From: Cylindrospermum sp. FACHB-282
GTDB lineage: Bacteria; Cyanobacteriota; Cyanobacteriia; Cyanobacteriales; Nostocaceae
Reading direction: 5' to 3'
Assembly (NCBI RefSeq): GCF_014697195.1
Contig: NZ_JACJRJ010000011.1
Span: 1 to 64,000 of the forward strand
Length of the DNA: 64,000 bases
Part shown: positions 16,883 to 27,056 of the stretch, in pieces
Numbering within the stretch: position 1 is the first letter of the stretch
How the letters are laid out: each line of letters starts with the position of its first letter
Made by a program: the position numbers and the translations under genes
Notes under the pieces: model-generated
Told to the model about the DNA's origin: nothing
Seen by the model: the letters and a program-made list of their open reading frames with translations, nothing else
Database searches by the model: none

Positions 16883-17907
16883 AGCTTAAACAGCATTTTT
16901 TGTGTCATAGAAAGCATCATCTCTAGCCTGTCTTTGTAGGTGTGGTTACCATGAAAAATCAATAAGTGGGCGTTCTGAGCCAGGCGTTGCCGTTCAGCTT
17001 CGTGGTTGAGCAACCACTGAACTTTATCAAGCATCTCTGAAATAGTTTTGAAGTAAACAACTGCTTTTCCCTCTTCACCAAAAATTTCTCGATGTTCCTG
17101 GGTATCTTCAGTTAGCATACAAGCTCCTACAGCCGGAACTTCAAATGTTCGCATACAGTTTCCATCCCGATTTGCCTTGCGAACTAAGCAAAGGGCAATT
17201 TTTGCTCCTGTGATGGCAAGGCGCAATGTCGCAATGTCAGCTATACCGCGACTATGAGCTTTCGTTTCCGGGTAGCGTTCCCAATATCCTCCATAGAGAT
17301 TTACATTGATTCCTGATTTAATTAGAGCAGAAATATAATCAACTCGATCACGATCAGCACCACCGGCAAAAGTCACATCACAAGCATACTGAAGTTGTTC
17401 TTCTGGATTGATGGACACTTCAGGATAAAAGAACTCATGATCAAACCCAAATGGTAAATACTCAACATTGGAGCAACCAGCCTGCACAAGCTGATCAATA
17501 TTGGCACGGCGAGGGGAAAAAACCATGTCGTAATGAGGCAATGCTTTAAAAAACCAAGGGGCATAGTGGGCTGGATTCCAGGGGTCATCAGTGAGGAAGT
17601 TGATTTTCTTGATGCCCATAGTTCCCATCTGAAGTAATGCTTGTTGATTAATAGGAGCAATGCCAGTAGAAATAAATAATTCAGATTTTAAATTCCTACA
17701 TTCCCATACAACTCTCTGGCTCAAGCTTCGTAATTGTGACGGGTATTTTCCTCGGAGATGCCAATTAATTCGCTGTATCCATTTTGGACCTGCATAAGCT
17801 AATTTAATATCAAACAATTGAGGGTTTAAATCAAGACATTTAGCAGCCTTAAAAAAAGCGCCTCCTATATGAGTTCCATCTAACAAGCCAGCTATTAGGA
17901 GTCTCAT
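16879..17907 (-). CDS. CgeB-like glycosyltransferase
   Basis: A 342-residue protein whose C-terminal half is typical of the CgeB / glycosyl-transferase-1_2 family: CDVTFAGGADRDRVDYISAL, NLYGGYWE, then NRDGNCMRTFEVPAVGACML followed by EDTQEHREIF. In spores CgeB helps make the outer glycan coat. Relatives in polysaccharide loci are taken to be GT-B glycosyltransferases. It lacks the classical GT4 E-x7-E and uses the RTFEVPA segment in that position. It shares 4-nt overlaps with both neighbouring glycosyltransferase genes. Confidence 0.82.
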   Translation of the reverse strand: MRLLIAGLLDGTHIGGAFFKAAKCLDLNPQLFDIKLAYAGPKWIQRINWHLRGKYPSQLRSLSQRVVWECRNLKSELFISTGIAPINQQALLQMGTMGIKKINFLTDDPWNPAHYAPWFFKALPHYDMVFSPRRANIDQLVQAGCSNVEYLPFGFDHEFFYPEVSINPEEQLQYACDVTFAGGADRDRVDYISALIKSGINVNLYGGYWERYPETKAHSRGIADIATLRLAITGAKIALCLVRKANRDGNCMRTFEVPAVGACMLTEDTQEHREIFGEEGKAVVYFKTISEMLDKVQWLLNHEAERQRLAQNAHLLIFHGNHTYKDRLEMMLSMTQKMLFKL

Positions 17908-19106
17908 GCTATTGTCTCTTTATATGCTCTTGCAATACCTTTGGCAGCTTTTTCTACAGAATAAGCACTTACTCTCTGGCGGCATTGTCTCTGAATGTCA
18001 GGTCTGCCGATAAGTGACGGAGTAGAGGCAGATCCCCTCGTCCCAATACATCGCTCAATTGCTTGAGCCAGACCTTGAGCAGAGCCTGTCTCAAAGATAT
18101 CTCCAGTAACACCAGGAGTAACCAAGTCTGGTGCACAACCAACAGCCTGGGAAACAATCGCAGGCAATCCGTGATGTAAAGCTTCATTCACGACAAGACC
18201 CCAAGTCTCAGAATTCTGACTAGGCAATACGAGGAAATCAGCTGTGTGGTAGTAGCGACTGAGCTGAGTCTGGTTCTGAAAACCCAGAAAATGAGCCGTT
18301 ACTGCTGGTGAGCTACATGCCAAATCTTTTAAAACTGTTCTCAACTCTCCATCACCAAGAAAGAGAACCACAATTTGACTACGAATTTCTGGAGGTAATT
18401 GCTTAACTGCTTGCAGCAACAAATCTGGTCTTTTCCTGGTACTCAGTTTTCCACTAAAAAGCAGCACAATCTGTGTATCTGTAATGCCTAGACTCTGACG
18501 AGTGACCTGACGGAGTTGATCTCGATCAGCTTCATTGCACTGAAAGGGACTAGCACTGATGCAATAGGGTGAAAAAATTAGTTGTTGATCTGAACAGCCT
18601 AAGCGTTGAAAATGAGCTTTAGACTGTTGACCAATGTAAAGTAATTTAGAACATCTACGGTAAGTCCAGTGTAGAAAACAATCCCGTAGCCTAGCTTTCA
18701 AGGGATTTCTCTGTTGAGCATGATCGGTTGTCTCTCCACGAAACAAAATAGGATACTTGCCTATCAACGCATGATAAAAAGCTGCTTGATAGAGGCGGTG
18801 GTTGTAGCCTGTAATTAATAATGCTTTTGGTTCGATTTTTTGTAAGACTGCTGTCAATCCTTGAGAGGTGACTGTTTCAAAAGACTGCGCTCCGCCCATT
18901 TTTACTTGAGACAAAAATTGTGATGGATATCCCGATATCAGATCAATATCCCAAGCAAATTTTGTCCCAAATTCTTTATCTTCATATCCTATAATACTGA
19001 AGTCTGAACCATAAATTACAATTATTGGAATACCAAACTGATTGCTGAGAGTTCGATATACAGGAGCACGATACTGTATTGGATGTGTATCTATAATTGC
19101 CAGCAT
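17904..19106 (-). CDS. GT4 family glycosyltransferase
   Basis: A 400-residue GT-B enzyme. The N-terminus MLAIIDTHPIQYRAPVYR is common in GT4 enzymes of capsule loci. The donor domain has VLLFSGKLSTRKRPDLLLQAV, VVLFLGDGELR and the E-x7-E motif ETWGLVVNE followed by LHHGLPAIVS. It is the first gene of a four-gene run (19.1 to 14.3 kb) in which each stop overlaps the next start by 4 nt. A 322-bp AT-rich gap upstream probably holds a promoter for the run. Confidence 0.9.
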   Translation of the reverse strand: MLAIIDTHPIQYRAPVYRTLSNQFGIPIIVIYGSDFSIIGYEDKEFGTKFAWDIDLISGYPSQFLSQVKMGGAQSFETVTSQGLTAVLQKIEPKALLITGYNHRLYQAAFYHALIGKYPILFRGETTDHAQQRNPLKARLRDCFLHWTYRRCSKLLYIGQQSKAHFQRLGCSDQQLIFSPYCISASPFQCNEADRDQLRQVTRQSLGITDTQIVLLFSGKLSTRKRPDLLLQAVKQLPPEIRSQIVVLFLGDGELRTVLKDLACSSPAVTAHFLGFQNQTQLSRYYHTADFLVLPSQNSETWGLVVNEALHHGLPAIVSQAVGCAPDLVTPGVTGDIFETGSAQGLAQAIERCIGTRGSASTPSLIGRPDIQRQCRQRVSAYSVEKAAKGIARAYKETIA

Positions 19107-19428
19107 TAGCTTTAAAATTATATTTGTTAGATAAATTCAACTACTAGGGAGTTTATTGTATTAATTTTACGGTAATTTAATTATAAATCATATTATTAAA
19201 ATTTATTTAATTTTTGAATATAGACAACAACAGATAGGAGGTATGGGTGAATATTTACTATCTATAAAGTAATTGTTTCACAAATTAGCAAATGATGTTC
19301 CTTTGTATTGGAGAAATAATTGATCCACTGGAGTAGCTTAATATTAAGTTAAGGATAATTTCAACATGGACTAGATACCACATATCTTAAGTCTAAAGTA
19401 GCCAAGTTTAAAATTGTGTGTGAATGTT
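19107..19428. other. Intergenic region, 322 bp, nothing recognised
   Basis: Strongly AT-rich sequence between the GT2 gene and the four-gene glycosyltransferase run. Its position suggests promoter content, but I see no clear element, hairpin or coding fragment. Confidence 0.5.
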
Positions 19429-20373
19429 TTAAGTTTCAGAATTCTGAGCTTTTAAATTATTTAATTTTTGTTGAGATTTCTTGAGACTAGTTAACAACAT
19501 AAACAAGACTTGACAAGCTAGGTAAAATCTTTCAGTATTTAGGGTTATTAAGGATTTTATTAATCTTCTGGAGATAAATTTCATTTGTTTCATATAAATA
19601 TCAAGTAGTTCAGTCGATTTTAAATAATTAATATAGTTAGGTAGAATTTCCATAAATTCCCTAATATCCCGATGGGTCTGAAATGATTGAGAAGAAACAC
19701 TTGTATTACTCTGTCTATACAAAATTAATGTTCTTGGAATGTATTCTACAGACCAGCCATTATGGAGACAACGCAATAACCACTCCCAATCACCTAACTG
19801 GGAAAATTTTGGATTAAAGACTCCACAATCCTCAAAAGCTTTAACTCTAATAGCACAGCCTGATATATGCCACCAGCAACCTTTTAGTAAGGTTCCTTTA
19901 ACAGATGCATCATTACCCTCTATAACTCCAATCGGTATACTAGGATTATCTTCTCCTGGCACTATAGAACCATCAGGCATTAAATTTTCCCAACTTGAGC
20001 AAATACTACCAATATTTTCTGAACAAGTTTCTATCCTTGATACCATCATCTCTAGCCAATTTGCCTTGGCAATGTCATCAGAATGTAAAATGATAAACCA
20101 ATCTACATGATCTTTAATCGCATCTATTGCCTGGTTTACATTTTCCCATTGACCTAGGTTTTTATCTCTTGGAAAAATATTTAATGGAATTGAATTCATC
20201 CATAATGTTTTGGCCAATGATACAGTGCGATCGCTTGAACAATCATCCGCAAGATACACACTAGAAATTTTATTCAGCCAGGCACCTTGGGATTGAATAG
20301 ATTCCAGCGTATAATTTACAGTATTTTCATTATTAAAACTTGGAACTAGAATGGCAATTTTTATCATTGTCAT
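19429..20373 (-). CDS. GT2 family glycosyltransferase
   Basis: A 314-residue GT-A enzyme. The opening is IKIAILVPSFNNENTVNYTL, followed by the nucleotide site VYLADDCSSDRT and the DxD-type site ILHSDD near residue 98-103. A conserved FSQLGDWEWLLRCLHNGW block (about 190-210) is typical of GT2 enzymes whose product specificity lies in the C-terminal half. The C-terminus is basic and helical. A second Met at residue 3 is an alternative start. It is separated from the FkbM gene upstream by 99 bp. Confidence 0.88.
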   Translation of the reverse strand: MTMIKIAILVPSFNNENTVNYTLESIQSQGAWLNKISSVYLADDCSSDRTVSLAKTLWMNSIPLNIFPRDKNLGQWENVNQAIDAIKDHVDWFIILHSDDIAKANWLEMMVSRIETCSENIGSICSSWENLMPDGSIVPGEDNPSIPIGVIEGNDASVKGTLLKGCWWHISGCAIRVKAFEDCGVFNPKFSQLGDWEWLLRCLHNGWSVEYIPRTLILYRQSNTSVSSQSFQTHRDIREFMEILPNYINYLKSTELLDIYMKQMKFISRRLIKSLITLNTERFYLACQVLFMLLTSLKKSQQKLNNLKAQNSET

Positions 20374-20472
20374 TATTTTTTAATAAATTAGTAACGACAT
20401 CTAGATTGCACTAACTGACTTACGAACAGAGTTTGAAATCAAGTTTTCGTAATAATTTCTAATATTTTATAT

Positions 20473-21300
20473 CTATATACTTCCTTTGATGAAGGTTTGA
20501 ATATCTTTAATTCTTTCAGGTTCAACAGCTACAAAATTTGAATAAGAAAAATATTCCCCATAACGATTATAATTCAACTCAAATAATCCAGATTCTTTTA
20601 ACAAGAATACTTTGTAACCAAAAGACTCAAGCATTTTATAAGCTTCAGATAGTAAGCTACCCGCAGTTGCCCAAGGTGCATTGTACTCAAATTGAAGTAC
20701 ACCTATTTTATGTTGACTCAATAAGGTACTTGCACCTCTTAAAACATGAAGATCATAGCCTTCAGTATCAATTTTCAAAAAGTCAACGTACTCCCATTGC
20801 CGCTTTTGTACTTCAGCATCAATGGTAGTGACGTTAACCAATTTTTTGAGTGCGTTCTTTTGGCTAAAATTTCCTACTAAAGAAGATGTTTCACCTGCGT
20901 CTGGTTCTTCAAAAAAATACATTTTTCCAGGAGAGTCTGAAACAGCTGCTTTAACCAGATCAATACATTCTACTTGCTCAAAGCGTAGTCTCAGTTGATG
21001 CATTGCATTATCAGATGGCTCGAACAATATAGCTTTACTGTTTTTAGGCATGGAATCAAGAAATATAACCGACCAGTCTCCTATATTGGCACCCACATCA
21101 ATGAAAGTAGATGATTGGGGGGCTATTAGATTAGCCAACCAGGCTTCACCATTTTTGGAATGATTGTTAGAGCTACAAAGATAATATTGGATTATACAGT
21201 TGCATTGATTTCTTAATAAAAGGGCTAATCTAACTGCTAAGGGATAACGACTTAGCGTTTTTTGTAGCTTACCTAGGAGCTTACGTACATTCATATTCAA
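20473..21300 (-). CDS. FkbM family SAM-dependent methyltransferase
   Basis: A 275-residue methyltransferase with SAM motif I DVGANIGDW at 68-76, FEPSDNAMHQL for motif II, and the FkbM segment VDFLKIDTEGYDLHVLRGA near 167-185. The end, ENFVAVEP-like YFSYSNFVAVEPERI, is also typical. It is only distantly related to the FkbM gene at 6.3 kb, so two separate methylations of the glycan are likely. It sits alone between gaps of about 100-130 bp. Substrate unknown. Confidence 0.87.
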   Translation of the reverse strand: MNMNVRKLLGKLQKTLSRYPLAVRLALLLRNQCNCIIQYYLCSSNNHSKNGEAWLANLIAPQSSTFIDVGANIGDWSVIFLDSMPKNSKAILFEPSDNAMHQLRLRFEQVECIDLVKAAVSDSPGKMYFFEEPDAGETSSLVGNFSQKNALKKLVNVTTIDAEVQKRQWEYVDFLKIDTEGYDLHVLRGASTLLSQHKIGVLQFEYNAPWATAGSLLSEAYKMLESFGYKVFLLKESGLFELNYNRYGEYFSYSNFVAVEPERIKDIQTFIKGSI

Positions 21301-21428
21301 TCCAGTATTTTGGTAGGCTCTAGAACTATTGTTAGTTCTAGATGACTTTTACTGTGGCAATAACTAACTGTCTGTAGAAATTTTGGATGAATACATAAAT
21401 GATATTAAAGGAAGTTTTGAGGTTTTGC

Positions 21429-22574
21429 TCAAGATTGGCATAACATATCGTAAATTTTCATAAACTGTTGCTCATAATTCCATTCATCCAGGATACGCTG
21501 CCTGCCGCGATCGCCCATTTCTCGCATTTCAACTGGATGCTCTAGATACCATTTTAGAGCAGCAGCTATGCTTTGTGGATCATTTGGATTACAAGCTAAC
21601 CCATAATTAGGCTCCACATACATTTGTTTCCATTCAGGCAAATTAGAAACTAAAAGTGGCAGCCCACAAGCAAGGTAGTCAAAGGGTTTGTTGGAAGCAC
21701 CAACCATAGATTGTTGGTTGATATCGTTGCTATTTGTAGGCATGAATGCCAGCCCAACATCACAGTCCCGACACCATTTTAAAAGTTCATATCTGGGCAT
21801 AGCAGCAATAAACTCTACCTGGTTGGCGATCCCAAGTTGATCAGCAATCTCTATCAATTGTTGGGTATAGCTCTGATGCCCTACTGTGTCATAGCCAATC
21901 ACACGCAATTTGACACTGGGCAACATTACCAGGGCTTTCAATACCTCTGTTGGTAGTCGCGATGGCACGATGGAGCCATGATACAAAATGTGTAAACCGT
22001 CTTTTTGAGGAGACAGAGGCTTGGTGGTAGCCTCTACTTGAGTGGGACAATTCCATACACAGAAAATGTGGCGATCAGTTCCTGTGTCCAAGGAAAACTG
22101 CTCTACCCGTTGTTGATTTGGCAGAATGCAAATTTTAGCTCTATGAGCTAACCATCTGCGAGTGGTCAAACAGAAGCGAATGAAGGAACTCTCAGACGTA
22201 CTGTTGGGGGAATCATGTTCGTGATAGATGAGGCTGATATTTGGTATAAAACTCAAGAATACAGCAATGGGGCAGGATAATAAATCTGAAGCATATATCC
22301 ATCGGGGTTGCCAGCGTATTGTCCAGATCAGCACCCAGAGACAAAATTGCAAGTAATGCAACTTCTGCCGCCAACCACCAGGACAAAAGGGCATCAGTTG
22401 TACATTGATGTGGGGATGGGGTGGAAAACATAAATCGGATGCACCATAAGCTCCAGTGCCCAAAAACACTACATCCCAACCATCTTGTGCCAAAATGCGG
22501 GAACTGTGTTCTAAGGGTGGGTAACCTCCAGGGTTAGTGTATTGGACGTAGATAATTTTTTGTCCTTGGAGCAT
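21429..22574 (-). CDS. GT4-like glycosyltransferase
   Basis: A GT-B protein of 381 residues when started at ATG 22574 (MLQGQKIIYVQYTNPGGYPP), 13 nt after the stop of the upstream gene. The longer frame from 22640 would overlap that gene by 53 nt and adds a basic stretch without similarity. The donor domain has GLHILYHGSIVPSRL. In place of E-x7-E it carries SNKPFDYLACGLPLLVS, the variant found in WcaI- and ExoL-like enzymes. Donor and linkage unknown. Confidence 0.86.
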   Translation of the reverse strand: MLQGQKIIYVQYTNPGGYPPLEHSSRILAQDGWDVVFLGTGAYGASDLCFPPHPHINVQLMPFCPGGWRQKLHYLQFCLWVLIWTIRWQPRWIYASDLLSCPIAVFLSFIPNISLIYHEHDSPNSTSESSFIRFCLTTRRWLAHRAKICILPNQQRVEQFSLDTGTDRHIFCVWNCPTQVEATTKPLSPQKDGLHILYHGSIVPSRLPTEVLKALVMLPSVKLRVIGYDTVGHQSYTQQLIEIADQLGIANQVEFIAAMPRYELLKWCRDCDVGLAFMPTNSNDINQQSMVGASNKPFDYLACGLPLLVSNLPEWKQMYVEPNYGLACNPNDPQSIAAALKWYLEHPVEMREMGDRGRQRILDEWNYEQQFMKIYDMLCQS

Positions 22575-22587
22575 TTTTATCAGAATT

Positions 22588-23937
22588 TTATCTAGTAAAC
22601 TTAGTTTTTTGAGCGATCGCTTTATTTTGTAATGCTTCACTATAAATTGACAGCATCTGGGTTGTTACTGTCTCCATACCTTGGGGAGGCTGAATGCCAG
22701 ATGCTAGCCCCATGAGTAGAGGTCTGTCCTGGGATAGTCGCTGCAAAGCCTGACTCCAGTCATCGACAGAACCAGATTCTACCAGAATGCCATTGATTTC
22801 GGACTGAACTAGCTCGGCAATGCCGCCTAGATTAGAACCTATGACAGGAACTCCAGCAGCAAATGCTTCTAAAACTACCATTGGCCCAGTCTCCAACCAC
22901 TGGGATGGGACTGCCAACAGGTCATAGTCTAGCAGGGTTGTGATCACTTTTTCAGCGGGAACTGGAGGTTTAAAACAGATTCGTGGGTCATTTTTTGCTA
23001 GCCTCAGCAATTCCTGTGAGTAGGCATCACTTCCTTGGGAAATGCCATAAATGTCTAAACTAATTGGTAACTGAGGCAATGTTCGCAACGCTGCAATTAA
23101 AATATGGATTCCCTTAGTAGGGTCAAGCCGACCCAAGAAAGCTATTTTTAAGGTTGATGTATCACACCGCAGGCTATAGTCAGCTTTTTCTGTTGCTTCG
23201 TGGCAAAGTCCTTGGCGGATAATGGTAATTTTGTCAGATGGAACGTGGTTGAGTAACAGGACATCCTTGATCCAGTTGCACACTGCCACAATGTGATTAA
23301 CTTCAGAGAGTAGGGAATTTAGAGTTCCATGGCGAAGACTAACTAATTCTGTCATTCGCAAGGCCGTCCAAACTCCTCCCTGTAAATTCAAGCTACCTAA
23401 CCAATGTCCTATTTGGGGTGGTAAACTGCCGATCGCCTTAGCACTAGTTTGATTTAGTCCCAATCCTTGTAAGGTACACTGGCTGCACTTTTGTAAATCC
23501 ACCTTACCGTCACAGATTTGAGTACCCCATTGCATTAGCGTTCCCCGTTGGCAGCTGACAGTGGGGGTATGGTAGGTAAACACCACGGGGATTTGCCGTT
23601 GTTTAGCAGCTTTGACTAACCGCAGGGAAACGCCGCTTGTGAAGGCATGGAGATGCACTAAGTCAGGTTTTTCAGCGTCAAGAATTTGGCTGAATTCTGA
23701 GGCAGCAAGGCGATCGCCTTCTCCATAGATTTCTCGGATATTTTTTACTTGATGTGATACTGCAAAGCGGCGTACTCTTAGCTGGTGATGTAGGTAGGAC
23801 TGATTTTTCTCCCCTGGAGCAGCCACCAGTACCTCAACTCCCTGTTGCTGCAAGTAGCGCGATAGAGCTTCAACATAGACCTCTGTACCACCTACAGGGT
23901 CAGGATAGAAACCGAAGGGGACTTGGATAACTTTCAC
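22588..23937 (-). CDS. GT4 family glycosyltransferase
   Basis: A 449-residue GT-B enzyme. The opening MKVIQVPFGFYPDPVGGTEVY carries the GGTE loop. A cysteine-rich insert (CDGKVDLQKCSQCTLQGLG, about 140-160) resembles the insert seen in GT4 enzymes that carry a small zinc- or disulfide-binding knuckle. The donor domain has KIAFLGRLDPTKGIHILI and E-x7-E as ETGPMVVLE. It is followed closely by the next GT4 gene, and the pair was probably translated together. Confidence 0.9.
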   Translation of the reverse strand: MKVIQVPFGFYPDPVGGTEVYVEALSRYLQQQGVEVLVAAPGEKNQSYLHHQLRVRRFAVSHQVKNIREIYGEGDRLAASEFSQILDAEKPDLVHLHAFTSGVSLRLVKAAKQRQIPVVFTYHTPTVSCQRGTLMQWGTQICDGKVDLQKCSQCTLQGLGLNQTSAKAIGSLPPQIGHWLGSLNLQGGVWTALRMTELVSLRHGTLNSLLSEVNHIVAVCNWIKDVLLLNHVPSDKITIIRQGLCHEATEKADYSLRCDTSTLKIAFLGRLDPTKGIHILIAALRTLPQLPISLDIYGISQGSDAYSQELLRLAKNDPRICFKPPVPAEKVITTLLDYDLLAVPSQWLETGPMVVLEAFAAGVPVIGSNLGGIAELVQSEINGILVESGSVDDWSQALQRLSQDRPLLMGLASGIQPPQGMETVTTQMLSIYSEALQNKAIAQKTKFTR

Positions 23938-24007
23938 TTTAGGTTGAAGTGATGGGAAACTTCTGGGTTGGGCTGTGAACTACGTATTTGATGAGAGAAT
24001 TTTGTCA

Positions 24008-24721
24008 TCATCCTAAAAATTTAGATTTAAATCTCTTTATTAGCCACAAAAAATAATCCTTGATTAGCTTATTTCTTAATTTTTCCCCTTCTGGCGTTTT
24101 TATTTTCCGTATAGCCTGCCAGTTAGGCTGTCCACTATGTAGCAAGCCATTCAATACACTTGGCCAGGGATATTCAGAAACATAGTGTTTATCACCCAGG
24201 ACAATTCTTTCAAATTGCCAAGGATCTAAAATTGAATTATCTAAAGCATATTCGCACACAGACAATAGATGCTCCATATTCCATATAGCAGGCTGAAGCT
24301 GGCTATAGAATGGAAAACTCTGAGGAACACTATATAATTTCAGATTATCAATATAAACCCGTTTATCTTCCCAGTCAGAATTATATGTTAAAAAACTGAC
24401 ACAATTCAGTTGGTTTTTATAAATTGTCCTTTCCAGTTTTGATAAATACGATTCAGATATTTTATCTAAAGGGATTAAATCTTCTAACAACAAGTAAGCA
24501 TAGTCTAAATTGCTGTATTTATCTTTTAGGCATTTCAAACCTGAATATAAAACAATCAACCATTTATCTGATTCAACTGTAATTACGTTCGGGTGATTAA
24601 TATTTTTGCCATCTGTCAAAAACCAAATTTCTGGGTGATTAGGCCAAGCATAGTTTAGATATTCTAGAAAATAGTTGCAATATTTTTCATATCCATGATA
24701 CGTAACTATAATTAAAAGCAT
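24008..24721 (-). CDS. Glycosyltransferase-like protein of unknown family
   Basis: A 237-residue protein that I cannot assign to a numbered family. The N-terminus MLLIIVTYHGYEKYCNYFLEY, followed by YLLLEDLIPL near residue 88-98 (an acidic ED pair where GT-A enzymes hold the metal), suggests a small GT-A glycosyltransferase. WQFERIVLGDKH near 187-198 is the other block that looks conserved. The C-terminal 25 residues are basic. It has no signal peptide or membrane segment. Its place among glycosyltransferases supports a sugar-transfer or sugar-modifying role, but this is inference. Confidence 0.6.
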   Translation of the reverse strand: MLLIIVTYHGYEKYCNYFLEYLNYAWPNHPEIWFLTDGKNINHPNVITVESDKWLIVLYSGLKCLKDKYSNLDYAYLLLEDLIPLDKISESYLSKLERTIYKNQLNCVSFLTYNSDWEDKRVYIDNLKLYSVPQSFPFYSQLQPAIWNMEHLLSVCEYALDNSILDPWQFERIVLGDKHYVSEYPWPSVLNGLLHSGQPNWQAIRKIKTPEGEKLRNKLIKDYFLWLIKRFKSKFLG

Positions 24722-24818
24722 TTATCACCTTCCTTTAACATAATAAAAAACACGATTTAAATGGAATTTAATAGTTAATTATGACTAGAAAATTCTATAA
24801 ATCGGACAGACTTGTAGT

Positions 24819-25778
24819 TCATCTTGCTAAAATTCTTTTAGTTTGTCGGTAAGCTAAGGCAATCGCCTCTGCCTGTTCGTATCCTAGCCATTTTGACAAC
24901 TGTCGCAAAGTTTTTGGACTGGAAGGAAGATAATTTGGGTTCAGGTGATGAATTTTGGCAAAAACCTCGGAGAACTTTGGACGGTTATACTCAAAATAGA
25001 ATCGGGCTATTTGTCCGTAAACTTTTTCTAATGCAATAAGACGCTCTGGAGTTATGCCACCATTAGCTTTCCAAATATCCTCTACTTGGCAAGCATTCAG
25101 GAAGCAATCCTGAACAAAGTTAGCAGGGTGACGACGCGATAAGCTATTATTAGTTTTTTGAACTCGATAATCTGCTTGCACACCAGGTACATAAACAAAT
25201 TTACCTCCCACTAAAGCTGCATCTAAAAAAAAGCGAGCATCCTGAATAATTGGCAGAGATTCATTCCAACTTCCAATCGCTTCAACAATCCGGCGGTGGT
25301 AAACTAAAGCAGCAGGCGGTGCCCAAAAATCTGTAAACAAAGCAATCTCTGGATTAGGATTAATATCTTCAATCTGCCTCACTACAACTTCCCCTGGATA
25401 AAAGTTGTTATCTTCCCCTTCTTCTAGTTTTTGCCAGTCTGAATAGGCTACATCTGCACCAGTTTTAACAAGAGCATTTACCCGCTTCTCTAATGCATCT
25501 ACTCGCAAAAGGTCATCTGCATCTAAATACTGAATGAATTGACCCTGAGCCAGTTTTGTGCCTCGGTTACGTGCTGCACTAGCACCTTGATTAGATGTAA
25601 ACTCTGCTCTGACTTTTGATCCCAATGAGCGAATCAAAGTTGCAGTATTGTCAGTTGAACCATCATCAATTAGGATAATTTCATAATCTTTTAGGTTTTG
25701 ATTAAAGACACTTTCTAGGGTGGCTGATAAAAATTTTGCTGCATTGTAGCAGGGAATTATTACCGAAACTAAGGGCAT
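24819..25778 (-). CDS. GT2 family glycosyltransferase
   Basis: A 319-residue GT-A enzyme with textbook motifs. PLVSVIIPCYNAAKFL opens the chain, followed by YEIILIDDGSTDNTA (nucleotide binding) and IQYLDADDLL (DxD metal site near residue 84-93). APPAALVYHRRIVEAIG and LPIIQDARFFLDAAL form the acceptor/catalytic-base region. The C-terminal helix is typical of soluble enzymes acting at the inner membrane face. It lies 97 bp from the unassigned glycosyltransferase-like gene downstream. Confidence 0.92.
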   Translation of the reverse strand: MPLVSVIIPCYNAAKFLSATLESVFNQNLKDYEIILIDDGSTDNTATLIRSLGSKVRAEFTSNQGASAARNRGTKLAQGQFIQYLDADDLLRVDALEKRVNALVKTGADVAYSDWQKLEEGEDNNFYPGEVVVRQIEDINPNPEIALFTDFWAPPAALVYHRRIVEAIGSWNESLPIIQDARFFLDAALVGGKFVYVPGVQADYRVQKTNNSLSRRHPANFVQDCFLNACQVEDIWKANGGITPERLIALEKVYGQIARFYFEYNRPKFSEVFAKIHHLNPNYLPSSPKTLRQLSKWLGYEQAEAIALAYRQTKRILAR

Positions 25779-25940
25779 TTTCAGATCCTAACTTTAATTT
25801 AACTAAAGATGTTCAAATATAATAAGTGTTCAGAAGCAATTAATTACACAAACTATGAACTAAAAGTCTTGCCTAATAAAAAAGCAGTATGTCATTAATT
25901 ATGTGTAACTACTTATTTTGTTAAATTTTAGTCAAAAACA

Positions 25941-26918
25941 TTAACGAAAAAGTAAAGAAGACCGCGCTGGAACTAATTTAAAATTACCTGACATTCGGTC
26001 AAACAGAGCAGCGCTCCAATTTCTTGAGTAGGGCAACACGTCATAAACTATAGCTAATAGCAATATAGCAGTCAAGAATCTAGATAGTCTAGTTCTTAGT
26101 AATCGATGAATCAGACGATGACTTAAAGGAAGCTTTTGAATATAAGCAAGTATTGCTGTAGATTCTGAGTGAATATTGACACTATTAGCTGTTTTTTGTA
26201 AATCATGCCAACGCATGGCTGAAAAAATAGCAGTAGTTAATAGAGGTTTTTCGTATTGCATTAGCTGAAAATGGAAAACGGTATCAAACACGTTTTGATA
26301 ACTTTCAGATAATCTGATATTCATTTTTTTGATAAATTCCAAATTAACAAAAGTAGCATCTTGTGGAAAGTCAACAATTCCCAGACCTATTACACTTGGG
26401 TCATATCTCCAAGCAGCACATATTTCTCCAAATGAACCTGACTGATTAATTTCAATTCTCATGCCACTAATCCATTTGGGATTGTCTATAAGTTTAGATA
26501 TTTCTGCAAGTGTTATTAAAGAATTTTGTAGTAATATGTCATCACTATTCAGCCAATTGAACCACGTACCAGTCGCTAATTCAATGCCTTTATTAATTGC
26601 ACTTGCTTGCCCCTGGTCTTTTTCACTCACCCAATATGTCAGCCAAGGCTCATACTTTTTAATAATGTCAACTGAATTATCAGTACTCCCGCCATCAATA
26701 ATAATATATTCCAAATTGGGATAGCCCTGAAGTAATACTGAGCGAATAGTTTCTTCTATAAACTGACCATAGTTATAATTTGGTGTCACTATGGTGATTT
26801 TGGGCCATTCTGACCCATCTGGCATTTTTTCAGGTAATTTCTGAGTTTCATCTGTCCAGGGCCAGCCAATTTTTCCTGGCAGTGGTAGAGGAAGTGTACT
26901 TAAGTTTTGGCCACTCAT
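25941..26918 (-). CDS. GT2 family glycosyltransferase
   Basis: A 325-residue GT-A enzyme with an N-terminal extension of about 35 residues before the domain. Then come KITIVTPNYNYGQFIEETI, YIIIDGGSTDNSVDII, and the segment DQGQASAINKGIELATGTWF, which is typical of the large group often annotated as colanic-acid-type GT2. The metal site is NWLNSDDILL. The C-terminus has a hydrophobic stretch (AILLLAIVYDVL, about 285-296). It is separated from its neighbours by gaps of 138-162 bp. Confidence 0.9.
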   Translation of the reverse strand: MSGQNLSTLPLPLPGKIGWPWTDETQKLPEKMPDGSEWPKITIVTPNYNYGQFIEETIRSVLLQGYPNLEYIIIDGGSTDNSVDIIKKYEPWLTYWVSEKDQGQASAINKGIELATGTWFNWLNSDDILLQNSLITLAEISKLIDNPKWISGMRIEINQSGSFGEICAAWRYDPSVIGLGIVDFPQDATFVNLEFIKKMNIRLSESYQNVFDTVFHFQLMQYEKPLLTTAIFSAMRWHDLQKTANSVNIHSESTAILAYIQKLPLSHRLIHRLLRTRLSRFLTAILLLAIVYDVLPYSRNWSAALFDRMSGNFKLVPARSSLLFR

Positions 26919-27056
26919 TTTGAGGCTATCCTATAATTAGTTAAAGTGCTTATAAAGATTCTTTATCATCTGCTAATAAAATGAGCCATAGCACACTTTT
27001 ATTAAAAAATAACTAGCCAATCCTAATAATTAACAAGTATAACTAGGTAATCTAGG

